Below the pieces are notes generated by a model. That model saw nothing but the letters and a program-made list of their open reading frames with translations, searched no databases and was not told the DNA's origin. Shown in pieces: positions 1 through 7,439 of a stretch of 34,441 bases of DNA. Numbering within the stretch: position 1 is the stretch's first letter; each line of letters begins with the position of its first letter. The DNA is taken from the NCBI GenBank assembly GCA_003252135.1, contig QKDK01000307.1:1-34441 (forward strand), in the 5' to 3' direction. The DNA comes from Clostridia bacterium (lineage in GTDB: Bacteria > Bacillota > Clostridia > Lachnospirales > Lachnospiraceae). Both the position numbers and the translations under genes were made by a program.

Positions 1-13
1 TTGAATCATTGTG

Positions 14-42
14 TATTCAAATAAGCGGATATATGTTATAAT
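14..42 (+). promoter_or_regulatory. Extended -10 promoter for the Ig-like protein gene
   Basis: TATAAT lies at 37-42, preceded by TG plus one base (34-36), which makes an extended -10. The -35 position (14-19, TATTCA) is poor, as is usual for extended -10 promoters. Transcription would start near 49 and leave a leader of about 93 nt. The first 20 bases hold an inverted repeat (TTGAAT/ATTCAA) overlapping the weak -35, which could be an operator, but the window edge prevents a fuller view. Confidence 0.55.
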
Positions 43-141
43 ATCATTAGATAATTTTAATTTATCTGAATCATATAGCAAATATCTTGGATATTCGCAT
101 TATAATTATACAATGATTTATGTGCAAAATGAGGTGAGCCT

Positions 142-483
142 ATGAGTACTAATTATATTGATATTGAATCTATATCTTCAGGATCGGAAGATATTGTTAA
201 ACAGGACCTGAAGTTCAAGACCGGGAAGTTTGTTTGGCGGATCAAGTTTACTGCACCCTTAAACCCTTCCACGGTCAATAATACCAATCTGTTCGTAACA
301 AACTCAGAAGGTTCCCTGCTCAGCACCTCTATCCATTATGATCCTGCTAAAAACGTGATAGAGATCGAACCGCTTGCACCTTATGCCAAGGATTCCACTT
401 ATATCCTGAATGTGACACAGCGCGTTCAGTCTAAGGGCGGTCAAAAGCTTAAAAGCGATATACAGATTCGTTTTAAGGTGTAA
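142..483 (+). CDS. Small SbsA-type Ig-like domain protein
   Basis: The gene encodes a 113-residue protein with no signal peptide or membrane segment. Residues about 28-113 look like one Ig-like domain of the SbsA/Big_5 type. Seen features are the alternating beta pattern, a start resembling FVWRIKFTAPLNPSTV, a central block like VIEIEPLAPYAKDSTYIL and a final strand IQIRFKV. In that family such domains usually sit in surface proteins, so a lone domain without an export signal is unusual and its role is unknown. The ATG at 142 follows GAGGTGAG at good spacing. The 3' end overlaps the convergent TPR/P-loop gene by 11 bp. It could be a fragment of a larger ancestral protein. The coding call is firm; the function is not. 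Confidence 0.8.
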   Translation: MSTNYIDIESISSGSEDIVKQDLKFKTGKFVWRIKFTAPLNPSTVNNTNLFVTNSEGSLLSTSIHYDPAKNVIEIEPLAPYAKDSTYILNVTQRVQSKGGQKLKSDIQIRFKV

Positions 484-2824
484 AATCTGCTTCCTGTAAT
501 ATCATGATATCTGATTCTTCATATCTGCCAGTAGCTGCCAGCTCCATCAGTGTCTTGGCAGCTCTTTTTTCGGCTTTATCTATTACCTTTCTCAGATATT
601 CATTTAATGTCCCTATCATGTCCTCTGGTTTTTGTCTGAAAATCTCACTGACTTTTTCCTTTAGCACCAGATCGGCCTCTTCTGTGATCTCATAATCTCT
701 TTCCAGAAAATAATCATATGCAAAGCCAGTCAGCTCCTCCTGTTTATATGAATTGGGGAGATGAATTCTAAGATGAAAGCTGCTTCCCAGTTCTGTATTG
801 TCACGCAGCAGCTTGTTCATACTGTTTCTTGTGTCTTCAAGGATGACCGCCGTTCGGCCTGCAAATTCCTGATTCAGTGAAAGCAGGCTGTCAACCGACT
901 CTCTGGAAAGCTGTCCTGCGTTCTGGATGATCAGGCAGCAGTCCATGAGCTGATCCTTCTTGGCAATAATATCGAGCCGGTTGATCTTTTCTGCAAAAAT
1001 CAACGCGATCCGGACTGTTTTCAGTTCTTCGAACCGATACAGCATCTTGGCAAGTCTTTTGGCAAGAATAGTTTTACCGCAATGACTTCCGCCTGTAATG
1101 ATAAGATTAATATTCTTTTTGCGTCCGTCAAATACCGCATCCAGGGTTCTGGTCAGCTGTCCCCGGACTGCCGGTATATGCATGTAATTACCAAATAATT
1201 CATCTAGAGAAAGCTGTGCTTTTTTAAGCATGCCAGCGAGCCGCCCGGACTCACTGATATTGCTGTCAAAGCTTTCGAACCGGTTCATATCCGCAATCCT
1301 GCAGCCATCTTCCGTATCTTGTGCATCCTGTATATCCTGTACAACTGATGAATCTTTTGCATCCTGCATATCCTGTACAACTGGTGAATCTTGTGCATCC
1401 TGCATATCCTGTACAACTGATGAATCTTGTGCATCCTGTATATCCTGTATAACTGGTGAATCTTGTTCATCCCGTATATCCTGTATAACTGGTGAATCTT
1501 GTTCATCCTGTATGTCTTCATTTGTCGTCATATGAAGCACTTCGCTTGCTGCTTCATCTGCTGATACTGCTCCCTGAATCTCATGCAGCAGTGTATCGTC
1601 AATATGTGTGTCGTCTTCCTGCGTTTTGAACAGTTCTTCGATATACCTTATTGCTTCTCTTTCAATTGCGTCCTGCTCTTCCTCTTCAAGCCGTCTCTGT
1701 TTTTCTTCTTCAGACTCTACATCTGCATCATCAGACAGATTCTCCTGCAAAGAGACCTCTTTCATTGACCCTGATTCATCCATTGAATCTGTTGCATTCA
1801 TCGACTCCGTTGCATCTATCAATTCCGCTGCTTCTATTAACTCTGTTACTTCCATTGACTCTGTTACTTCCATTGACCCTGTTACTTCCATTGACCCTGT
1901 TACTTCCATTGACCCTGGTTGTTCCATTGATTCAGCTGCATCCATTGACTCAGCTGCTTCTAAGGTTTCATCTTCTGCTGCTTCTTCATCTGCTGAAGCC
2001 GATAAAAAGCCTGACATAATCAGATCAGACTTGGTATTACCTTTGGGTGCTGTCAGGACGGCCGATGTGGAAGCTGCTCTTTTCCCCTGCCTGTTTACGA
2101 TCTTCATGTCATTATCATCGGCGCTGCTTACTTCCTGCTGATCAGCCTCAAATGGAAATACGTTTAATGCCTCGCTCTTTCCGGTAATGGCCAGCTTCAC
2201 TTCCTTTGCAAGAGAAATCTCTTCCTGACGCTGCTGCATCTGTGCAACATCAATCTCTCCAAGGTGGTGCCCTTTCAGCACCTTGGCCCATTCTACATAT
2301 TCACCTTCACCAAACCAGAGAATGATGTCATTGCATTCTCTGATACACTTTTCTTTGTCACCTTCTTTATGATAAAGCTTTGCAAGCTCATAAGCCCAGT
2401 GTTCCATGTAGTCTTCAGCCTTCAGCTGTTCCAGGGTCTCAATCAGCGCAGCATTGGGAGCCTGCATAAGTTTTTCAATCTGAAAGCGGAAAATCAGACG
2501 GTAAGAATCCTCCGGCGCAGCTGCTTCGAATTTTTTCAGAAGCTGTTTGGCTTCTATCATTTCATGTGATTTTATCGACAGATGCAGCATCTGGGAAAGG
2601 GCTCTTTTGGATCCGGTTTTTTCGTACACCTTCCAGAAAAGATCCTTTGCTTTTTTATACTCCTTGTTCTGTGAAAATGCATCTGCCAGTGTGATCATAT
2701 CCATTACATTCTTTATTTTCTCAGGTGCAATGGTCAAAGCCAGCTTATAAGCCTCTTCCTTTTGTTCAGATTCCAGTAATTTTTTTATTTTGTTGATTTT
2801 TATTATGTTGTAATAACTCTCCAT
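473..2824 (-). CDS. TPR and P-loop (AAA-like) protein with long acidic repeat linker
   Basis: This is a 783-residue cytoplasmic protein in three parts. Residues 1-215 are helical and TPR-like. Residues 220-540 are an acidic low-complexity linker with a 6-residue repeat (about 289-352) and a 12-residue repeat (about 438-503). Residues 541-783 are a P-loop ATPase-like domain with Walker A GGSHCGKT at 578-585. At the Walker B position the strand reads LIIQNAGQL, so the usual acidic pair is replaced by QN, which suggests ATP binding with weak or no hydrolysis. The start at 2824 has a GGGGGG site 9 nt upstream; the in-frame ATG at 2833 lies directly on that site. The gene starts 48 nt after the cyclic-nucleotide-binding gene, probably in one operon. 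I do not recognise the protein by name. A scaffold that recruits partners through TPRs is an inference. Confidence 0.85.
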   Translation of the reverse strand: MESYYNIIKINKIKKLLESEQKEEAYKLALTIAPEKIKNVMDMITLADAFSQNKEYKKAKDLFWKVYEKTGSKRALSQMLHLSIKSHEMIEAKQLLKKFEAAAPEDSYRLIFRFQIEKLMQAPNAALIETLEQLKAEDYMEHWAYELAKLYHKEGDKEKCIRECNDIILWFGEGEYVEWAKVLKGHHLGEIDVAQMQQRQEEISLAKEVKLAITGKSEALNVFPFEADQQEVSSADDNDMKIVNRQGKRAASTSAVLTAPKGNTKSDLIMSGFLSASADEEAAEDETLEAAESMDAAESMEQPGSMEVTGSMEVTGSMEVTESMEVTELIEAAELIDATESMNATDSMDESGSMKEVSLQENLSDDADVESEEEKQRRLEEEEQDAIEREAIRYIEELFKTQEDDTHIDDTLLHEIQGAVSADEAASEVLHMTTNEDIQDEQDSPVIQDIRDEQDSPVIQDIQDAQDSSVVQDMQDAQDSPVVQDMQDAKDSSVVQDIQDAQDTEDGCRIADMNRFESFDSNISESGRLAGMLKKAQLSLDELFGNYMHIPAVRGQLTRTLDAVFDGRKKNINLIITGGSHCGKTILAKRLAKMLYRFEELKTVRIALIFAEKINRLDIIAKKDQLMDCCLIIQNAGQLSRESVDSLLSLNQEFAGRTAVILEDTRNSMNKLLRDNTELGSSFHLRIHLPNSYKQEELTGFAYDYFLERDYEITEEADLVLKEKVSEIFRQKPEDMIGTLNEYLRKVIDKAEKRAAKTLMELAATGRYEESDIMILQEADFTP
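1316..1513 (-). repeat. 36-bp coding tandem repeat, about 5.5 copies
   Basis: About five and a half near-identical 36-bp units follow one another in frame inside the TPR/P-loop gene. Each encodes a 12-residue unit close to DIQDAQDSSVVQ. Units differ by a few point changes (for example GCATCC/TCATCC, and GATGAA/GGTGAA on the + strand). The length is a multiple of three, so copy-number change would keep the frame. Confidence 0.9.
1769..1960 (-). repeat. 18-bp coding tandem repeat encoding SMEVTG-like units
   Basis: An array of 18-bp units encodes six-residue repeats such as GSMEVT, ESMEVT, ELIEAA and ESMNAT. The central three or four copies are almost identical and the edges are diverged. It lies in the acidic linker of the TPR/P-loop protein, separate from the 36-bp array, so the same linker has grown by two independent expansions. 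Confidence 0.85.
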
Positions 2825-2872
2825 TACCGTCATCCCCCCGATTGACCGACATGTTCATGCCTGATAAATGAA

Positions 2873-5212
2873 TTACATATTCTTGTAATATTGATAGGTC
2901 TGCATCATGACCTGCGGAATCTCGATCTTTTCACGTTCCAGCGCATGATGGCGCAGCTCCAGCTCATAAAGCTTTTTCGATGTGTTTCTGTTGAATCTTG
3001 CCATTGCTTCTTCAAAAATCGGCTGTGCTTCAATCGACTTTCGTATCGCTTTTGAAAACGGACAGTAGGTAGCAATAATCTCTCTTGCGACTTTATTCAG
3101 ACGAATCGCCCCAAACGCTTCGTTCATGATCCAGATTTCGTAATCAAGTACAAAGGCTTCTCTGCTGTTTCCTCTTGCCTTTACAAGCTGAAGCTTCAGC
3201 TTTTCCTTACGCTCTTCCGACAGTTCTCTGTTCTTTTTATAGAACTGCAGATAATCGCAGTATTCAGAAGTCAGTGATTTGATCTGTATATTGTTCCAGG
3301 CTGTACCCTGCTCTGTACGGCACATTTCCCATCTGAATTTTCCCAGCACCTGTATAACAGCTTCTTCCAGATTCCCTTCAAAAAATTGCGGGAACAAGAA
3401 ACGTCCCTTGGAATCTCTTCTTTTCCCTGTTATCTCCTGCCACATAATGCCATTGGTTCCGTTCGTCGGCAGAATGATGATGTCTGGAAATATCTGTTTT
3501 GTTATGTATTCTTTTGCAATGCGTTTTTCTGCATCTGTATACATGACTTCATGATAAAATACAGTAGGATCGATCTGAAGCATTTTTTCGATCACAGCAT
3601 TGATAGATTTTTTTGTTATTTTAGAGGAAGAAAACGCCCAGTTAATACCCTCGCTGTATAAAAAAGGTACGAATAACGAAATATTTCCATTAGCAAGGCG
3701 ATGATTCAGGGCAAACATATTAAGAATCTCAAACTCAACACGATTCACTGGGTTCTCTGCATATTTTTTAAGTTCCTCATCCGACATGACCTTGCGCTTT
3801 TTCATATCACGCACAGTCTCGACAAAATCCATGTCAAATTCACTTTTTGAAGGTTCTTTTTTCCCTTCCATGACTAATTTCAGCCACTCATGTATGGTAA
3901 ACACCTGGCAGGGAAGCGTCTGTTCTTCTTTCTCCATCTGACATAGCTCAATGAGCTGTGCTTCTGTAAAAAGTCTCTCATCAAGAAAACAAAAATCAAG
4001 AAAAAGCTGTACTGCTTTTGATTCGGTCGGCACTTTACAGGATTTAATGAACACAGTACTATATAATAGATAGAATTCTTTCGCAATTGCATGACGCAGC
4101 TTTCTGACATTCTCCTCTGTTGAATGCTTATCCGAAAGCTTGCCAAAAGCTTCTATCAGCTCGCTGAATAATTTTGCTCTCTCAGACTCCCATTCTGAGT
4201 AGAACAAAATCTGCTGCAGAGAGTTCTCCAGAAGCTTCAGATTCTTTGTAATATCGTGATCTTTTGTAATGACAGTTTCTGTTGCCGGCTTTTCCTGAGA
4301 CATAAAATCATCTCCGGTCATAACAGCATAATAAGCTTTTTCAATCTTTTCTCTGTCAACATGCAGCACTCTGCCGATCTTATCATGGAAGAACAGCTCA
4401 ATACGGTTGATTTTTTCAATGATCTTGTCTAACAGTGCCATCATGGAGTCGCTCTTAATTTTTCGCTTATCCGCAGCAATGATTATTGCAGCAGTAAACA
4501 TAAAAAGATTATGATCGCCCTGATTCATAAGCATATATAAAGTATGCTCCAGGTAATCTGCAGCTTCCCTGCAGGCAACAATAAGATTATTGATCAACTG
4601 GGACTGCCTTTCAACATGGTGAAGGACCATATTTATGCCATCTGAAAAGTACTCCTTATGAAGATCAAGTGAAAGTCTGGCATCTTCATTGTAAAACGCA
4701 AGCATACTTTCATTTACAACTTCCTCATTGGCATAGGAATGCAGATTCCTGTACTGGTCATCCGAGACAAATCTTAGTTCTTCCGAGTCACCGAAATAGC
4801 AGTATTTTTCATAGGAATCTTTGATAAATGCATATACTTCCTGTGCTTTATTCAAAAGATCTTCTCTGGTCTTTGTAAGCTCTTGTATATACTGGCTCAT
4901 GGAATAGACCATCAGCCCACCATAGTCTTTGTTCGCTCCGATGATTTGTTTGATGCTTTTTGCACTGCTTACTGGAAATGCATAGAACATTACATCATCG
5001 ATCGCGGTGTAATTACATAGAGAACGCCCTACGTGCAGATCATTCATGCCAATGAAGCTGCCTGGCCGCAAAACAATACATGCTCCTTTTGCGTCAGCAG
5101 CTACTCTTCCCTTTAGCACCATACAAACATAGCTGATCTCGGAATCTTCTTTTATAAGAATCTCGCCCTTCCCAGCATGATTAACGGCATTCGTTTTTAT
5201 CTGCTCAACCAT
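2873..5212 (-). CDS. Large protein with N-terminal cyclic-nucleotide-binding-like domain
   Basis: The 779-residue protein begins with a Crp/cNMP-binding-type beta roll (about residues 1-110). Visible blocks are GEILIKEDSEISYVCMVLKG, a GSFIGMNDL turn and a closing helix. Known cNMP pockets carry a phosphate-binding cassette with an arginine; here the matching region is poorly conserved, so ligand binding is uncertain. The remaining roughly 650 residues are mostly helical, charged and without motifs I recognise; no DNA-binding helix-turn-helix is apparent. The start at 5212 has GGGAGG five bases upstream; an upstream in-frame start at 5254 would overlap the SRP RNA terminator and was rejected. 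The gene lies just downstream of the SRP RNA and 48 nt before the TPR/P-loop gene. A signalling role is inferred from this pairing. Confidence 0.85.
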   Translation of the reverse strand: MVEQIKTNAVNHAGKGEILIKEDSEISYVCMVLKGRVAADAKGACIVLRPGSFIGMNDLHVGRSLCNYTAIDDVMFYAFPVSSAKSIKQIIGANKDYGGLMVYSMSQYIQELTKTREDLLNKAQEVYAFIKDSYEKYCYFGDSEELRFVSDDQYRNLHSYANEEVVNESMLAFYNEDARLSLDLHKEYFSDGINMVLHHVERQSQLINNLIVACREAADYLEHTLYMLMNQGDHNLFMFTAAIIIAADKRKIKSDSMMALLDKIIEKINRIELFFHDKIGRVLHVDREKIEKAYYAVMTGDDFMSQEKPATETVITKDHDITKNLKLLENSLQQILFYSEWESERAKLFSELIEAFGKLSDKHSTEENVRKLRHAIAKEFYLLYSTVFIKSCKVPTESKAVQLFLDFCFLDERLFTEAQLIELCQMEKEEQTLPCQVFTIHEWLKLVMEGKKEPSKSEFDMDFVETVRDMKKRKVMSDEELKKYAENPVNRVEFEILNMFALNHRLANGNISLFVPFLYSEGINWAFSSSKITKKSINAVIEKMLQIDPTVFYHEVMYTDAEKRIAKEYITKQIFPDIIILPTNGTNGIMWQEITGKRRDSKGRFLFPQFFEGNLEEAVIQVLGKFRWEMCRTEQGTAWNNIQIKSLTSEYCDYLQFYKKNRELSEERKEKLKLQLVKARGNSREAFVLDYEIWIMNEAFGAIRLNKVAREIIATYCPFSKAIRKSIEAQPIFEEAMARFNRNTSKKLYELELRHHALEREKIEIPQVMMQTYQYYKNM

Positions 5213-5224
5213 AGGTCCTCCCTG

Positions 5225-5253
5225 ATTATCCATGTAACAAAAAAAGGCCCACA
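5225..5253 (-). promoter_or_regulatory. Possible weak promoter for the cNMP-binding gene
   Basis: GATAAT (minus strand, 5230-5225) resembles a -10, with TTGTGG 18 bp upstream inside the SRP RNA 3' end. It would start transcription only about 12 nt before the ATG. The -35 is poor. The alternative is read-through from the SRP RNA promoter. Confidence 0.3.
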
Positions 5254-5586
5254 ACCCAACGGTTCATGAGCAAGACCCGTAACGGGCTGAATCTATATTG
5301 AATCCGTGCATCCTGCTTCGAACATCAGAAACAAACGTTACCTTTACAGTTAACTCGGTCCAGGCACCCCTACGGCACACAGGAGCTTTCACTTAGTGCT
5401 GCTGCATTCCTGCCCTGACACGGTTCATGAATTCCTATTGCGTAAGACCCAAACGTCAACATCACTTATAACGGGCTGCTTTGCCAGTGAATGCCCTAGG
5501 CAGGATATCACCCCTGCTATAGCGGGTTGCAGGTACAGGGCACCGCTGACTCCCCGGCTGCACGGAAATTTCAAACATAACAACTG
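5240..5586 (-). ncRNA. ffs: Signal recognition particle RNA, large Gram-positive type
   Basis: On the minus strand, positions near 5430-5395 carry the universal SRP helix 8 core: GAACCGTGTCAGG, a GGAA tetraloop segment, then GCAGCAGCACTAAG. Blocks on both sides fit the long bacterial form with an Alu domain. The 5' part contains GTGCCCTGTA and an AACCCGC/GCAGGGGT segment, and 5' CAGCC can pair with 3' GGTTG to close the molecule. The RNA is about 320-345 nt and ends in a U-run (5245-5239). It forms the SRP with Ffh and targets nascent membrane and secreted proteins to the translocon. The exact 5' end is uncertain because bacterial SRP RNAs are trimmed. The two short ORFs crossing it are not genes. 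Confidence 0.92.
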
Positions 5587-5593
5587 AATGTAA

Positions 5594-5622
5594 AGTATAC
5601 TAATTTTTTTCCATTCTGTCAA
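5594..5622 (-). promoter_or_regulatory. Near-consensus promoter of the SRP RNA
   Basis: On the minus strand TTGACA (5622-5617) is followed by a 17-bp spacer and TATACT (5599-5594). This is the strongest promoter match in the window, as expected for an abundant stable RNA. The -35 hexamer contains the stop codon of the upstream lipoprotein gene (5621-5619). Confidence 0.88.
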
Positions 5623-6731
5623 GGTCTCCCGATGACAGCTTTTATATGTGATACCGGTGACCAGTCACTGATCTGATTGCCTGCAAGATTAAGCGTCGCA
5701 GACTTGGATATGTTCTTCAGCGGACTGATATCACTGATTGAATTCCAGTTGAGCCATACTGACATCAGCTTGCTCAAGCCCTGCAATGCTGTAAGGCTTT
5801 TTACATTATTGCCAATGAGGCGCAATGTCTCGAGATTCTTCATGCTGGACAATGCTGAAATATCAGAAATCTGGTTATAATTCAAAGAAAGCTCTGTCAG
5901 CTTTGTCAGCTTGCCAAGCGTATCTATGGAAGTAATCTTATTATTATTCAGCCAGAGTGCCGTGAGATTTGTCAGTCCTGATAACGCACTGATATCCGAA
6001 ACACTGTTATAACCAGCTGAAAGTGTTTTCAGACTAGTCAGCTCTTTCAACGGAGTCAGGCTGCTGATAGAATTCTCATCAAGAGTCAGACTGGTAAGTC
6101 CTGTAAAATAAGTCAGGTCTGATATGCTCTTTATCCCTTTGTTCGTAAGGTCAAGGGTAGTCAGCTCTGCTACATCCTCCTGGTAGATCGTACCGCTGTC
6201 TTTTCCAAGCACGCCGCGAACCGCTGATTCTAAGGAGGTATCGGTCCACGTTATTGCACCTGTTTTTTGCGGGGCTTTGGTTGGTTCCTTGGTGGGCACT
6301 GCAGTAGCTGTCGGTTTTGGTGTCGCTGTAGCTGCTTTTGTCGGAATCGGAGTCTGCGTTGCTGCTGATGTCAGCTGTGCAGGTTCGGTAGCCGCTGGTG
6401 TTACAGTATCTGTCACTGACGGGATATCCGTTACCTCTGCCTCTGCTGTTGGTGCCGCTGTATCGGTTGGCTGAATCGTCGGCACAGGGGTACTGGTATC
6501 CTTCACTTGTGCAGTCGGTGCTGCTGTCGCTTCCTCCCTTGTAGGTTCAGGTGTCACTGTGTCCATCTGTTCCTGTGAGGGTGTTGCTGTGTTGCTGACC
6601 TCTGCAGGCATAGTAACAAGCACCGATGTTATGACCGGTGTTATTGTCGTGGAATTATCACTTTGTCCTGTACTTTGGCAGCCTGATAATAGAACTGCCA
6701 TGGTCAGGAAGATGACCGACAGACGCTTCAT
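5619..6731 (-). CDS. Leucine-rich-repeat lipoprotein, internalin-like
   Basis: The 370-residue protein begins with a clear lipoprotein signal, MKRLSVIFLTMAVLLSGC, with Cys18 as the lipid site. Residues about 20-155 are a Thr/Pro/Ala-rich spacer with TPVPT/PTATA-type runs that would span the wall. Residues about 160-365 hold roughly eight 22-residue leucine-rich repeats of the internalin class (pattern LTxLxLxxNxIxDISxLxxLxN). It is therefore an exposed lipid-anchored protein, probably for protein or glycan contact; the ligand cannot be read from the sequence. The start at 6731 has GGAG five bases upstream. The in-frame ATG at 6749 lacks a ribosome site and would spoil the signal peptide. No terminator separates it from the SRP RNA promoter. 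Confidence 0.9.
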   Translation of the reverse strand: MKRLSVIFLTMAVLLSGCQSTGQSDNSTTITPVITSVLVTMPAEVSNTATPSQEQMDTVTPEPTREEATAAPTAQVKDTSTPVPTIQPTDTAAPTAEAEVTDIPSVTDTVTPAATEPAQLTSAATQTPIPTKAATATPKPTATAVPTKEPTKAPQKTGAITWTDTSLESAVRGVLGKDSGTIYQEDVAELTTLDLTNKGIKSISDLTYFTGLTSLTLDENSISSLTPLKELTSLKTLSAGYNSVSDISALSGLTNLTALWLNNNKITSIDTLGKLTKLTELSLNYNQISDISALSSMKNLETLRLIGNNVKSLTALQGLSKLMSVWLNWNSISDISPLKNISKSATLNLAGNQISDWSPVSHIKAVIGRP

Positions 6732-6767
6732 ACTGCTCCTCTGATTCATATAGTAATTTTCGTAATC

Positions 6768-6796
6768 ATTATACTAAATAAGGTGAGACATTGCAA
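6768..6796 (-). promoter_or_regulatory. Promoter of the LRR lipoprotein gene (shares its -35)
   Basis: On the minus strand TTGCAA (6796-6791), a 17-bp spacer and TATAAT (6773-6768) form a good sigma-A promoter, with a start expected near 6761. The -35 is the same six bases used by the opposite promoter for tadA. Confidence 0.78.
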
Positions 6797-6819
6797 GAAA
6801 AGGCGTAATCCTATATAAT
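6791..6819 (+). promoter_or_regulatory. Promoter of tadA (shares its -35)
   Basis: TTGCAA (6791-6796), a 17-bp spacer and TATAAT (6814-6819) give a strong sigma-A promoter. Transcription should start near 6826, leaving a leader of about 98 nt. The leader can form a small GCGGC/GCCGC hairpin but matches no riboswitch I recognise. Confidence 0.8.
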
Positions 6820-6923
6820 GATACCGGGGTCAGACAGTATTTTGCCCTTTGGTGCCTGCGGCTCTGCAGAATTTTGGCCGCCGCCTGATAAGACATATCA
6901 ATACGAGGATGGTTTTTGCAAAT

Positions 6924-7439
6924 ATGAAAGAAACGAATACCTACTATATGAAAAAAGCGCTGCTTCTGGCAAAAAAAGCCGCTGCCATAGGCGAAGTCCC
7001 AATCGGATGCGTAATTGTTCATGAGGACAGAATTATTGGCAGAGGTTATAATAAACGAAACAAAAACAAGACAACGCTGGCTCATGCAGAAATGATAGCC
7101 ATACAGAAAGCGAGCAGGGCACTTGGTGACTGGCGCCTTGAAGGCTGCATCATGTATGTTACTCTGGAACCCTGTCAGATGTGCTCCGGCGCACTTGTGC
7201 AGTCGCGGATCGACAAGGTGGTCATAGGTGCCATGAACCAGAAAGCCGGATGTGCAGGCTCTGTTTTAAACCTGCTGCAGATGAAGGAATTTAATCATCA
7301 GGTCGAGCTGGAGACCGGTGTTCTGCAGGAAGAATGCACAAAAGTCCTTCAGGATTTTTTTTCACAGCTGAGAACCAGGAACAGAATCGAGAAGCAACTG
7401 TATCGGGAGGAAACAGAGCATGAAGATCCACGGAATTAA
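6924..7439 (+). CDS. tadA: tRNA adenosine(34) deaminase TadA
   Basis: TadA deaminates the wobble adenosine of tRNA-Arg(ACG) to inosine. The 171-residue product carries the cytidine-deaminase fold signatures: HAE at residues 54-56 (zinc His and catalytic Glu) and PCQMC at 83-87 (the two zinc Cys). The N-terminal MKETNTYYMKKALLLAKKA matches usual TadA starts, which is why the ATG at 6924 was preferred over the upstream in-frame 6849 and 6909. A GAGG lies at a rather long 15-nt distance, so initiation may be weak. The 3' end overlaps the next gene by 20 bp, implying co-transcription. Nucleoside deaminases of other specificity share the motif, but length and context favour TadA. Confidence 0.93.
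   Translation: MKETNTYYMKKALLLAKKAAAIGEVPIGCVIVHEDRIIGRGYNKRNKNKTTLAHAEMIAIQKASRALGDWRLEGCIMYVTLEPCQMCSGALVQSRIDKVVIGAMNQKAGCAGSVLNLLQMKEFNHQVELETGVLQEECTKVLQDFFSQLRTRNRIEKQLYREETEHEDPRN

Noticed and set aside
1316-1513. Regular 36-bp repeats that could suggest a CRISPR array
   Set aside because: The units are directly adjacent with no unique spacers, stay in the reading frame of the TPR/P-loop gene and encode a 12-residue protein repeat.
1608-2141. A 177-codon serine-rich open frame opposite the TPR/P-loop gene
   Set aside because: Its Ser/Ala/Ile-Asp repeat pattern is the mirror of the 18-bp coding repeat on the other strand, with no ribosome site.
5396-5622. Short open frames on both strands across the SRP RNA
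   Set aside because: The region is explained by the SRP RNA core, its promoter and its U-run; the frames have no ribosome sites.
6818-7024. A 68-codon open frame beginning inside the tadA promoter
   Set aside because: Its ATG overlaps the -10 element, so it would lie upstream of the transcript start, and it overlaps tadA in another frame.
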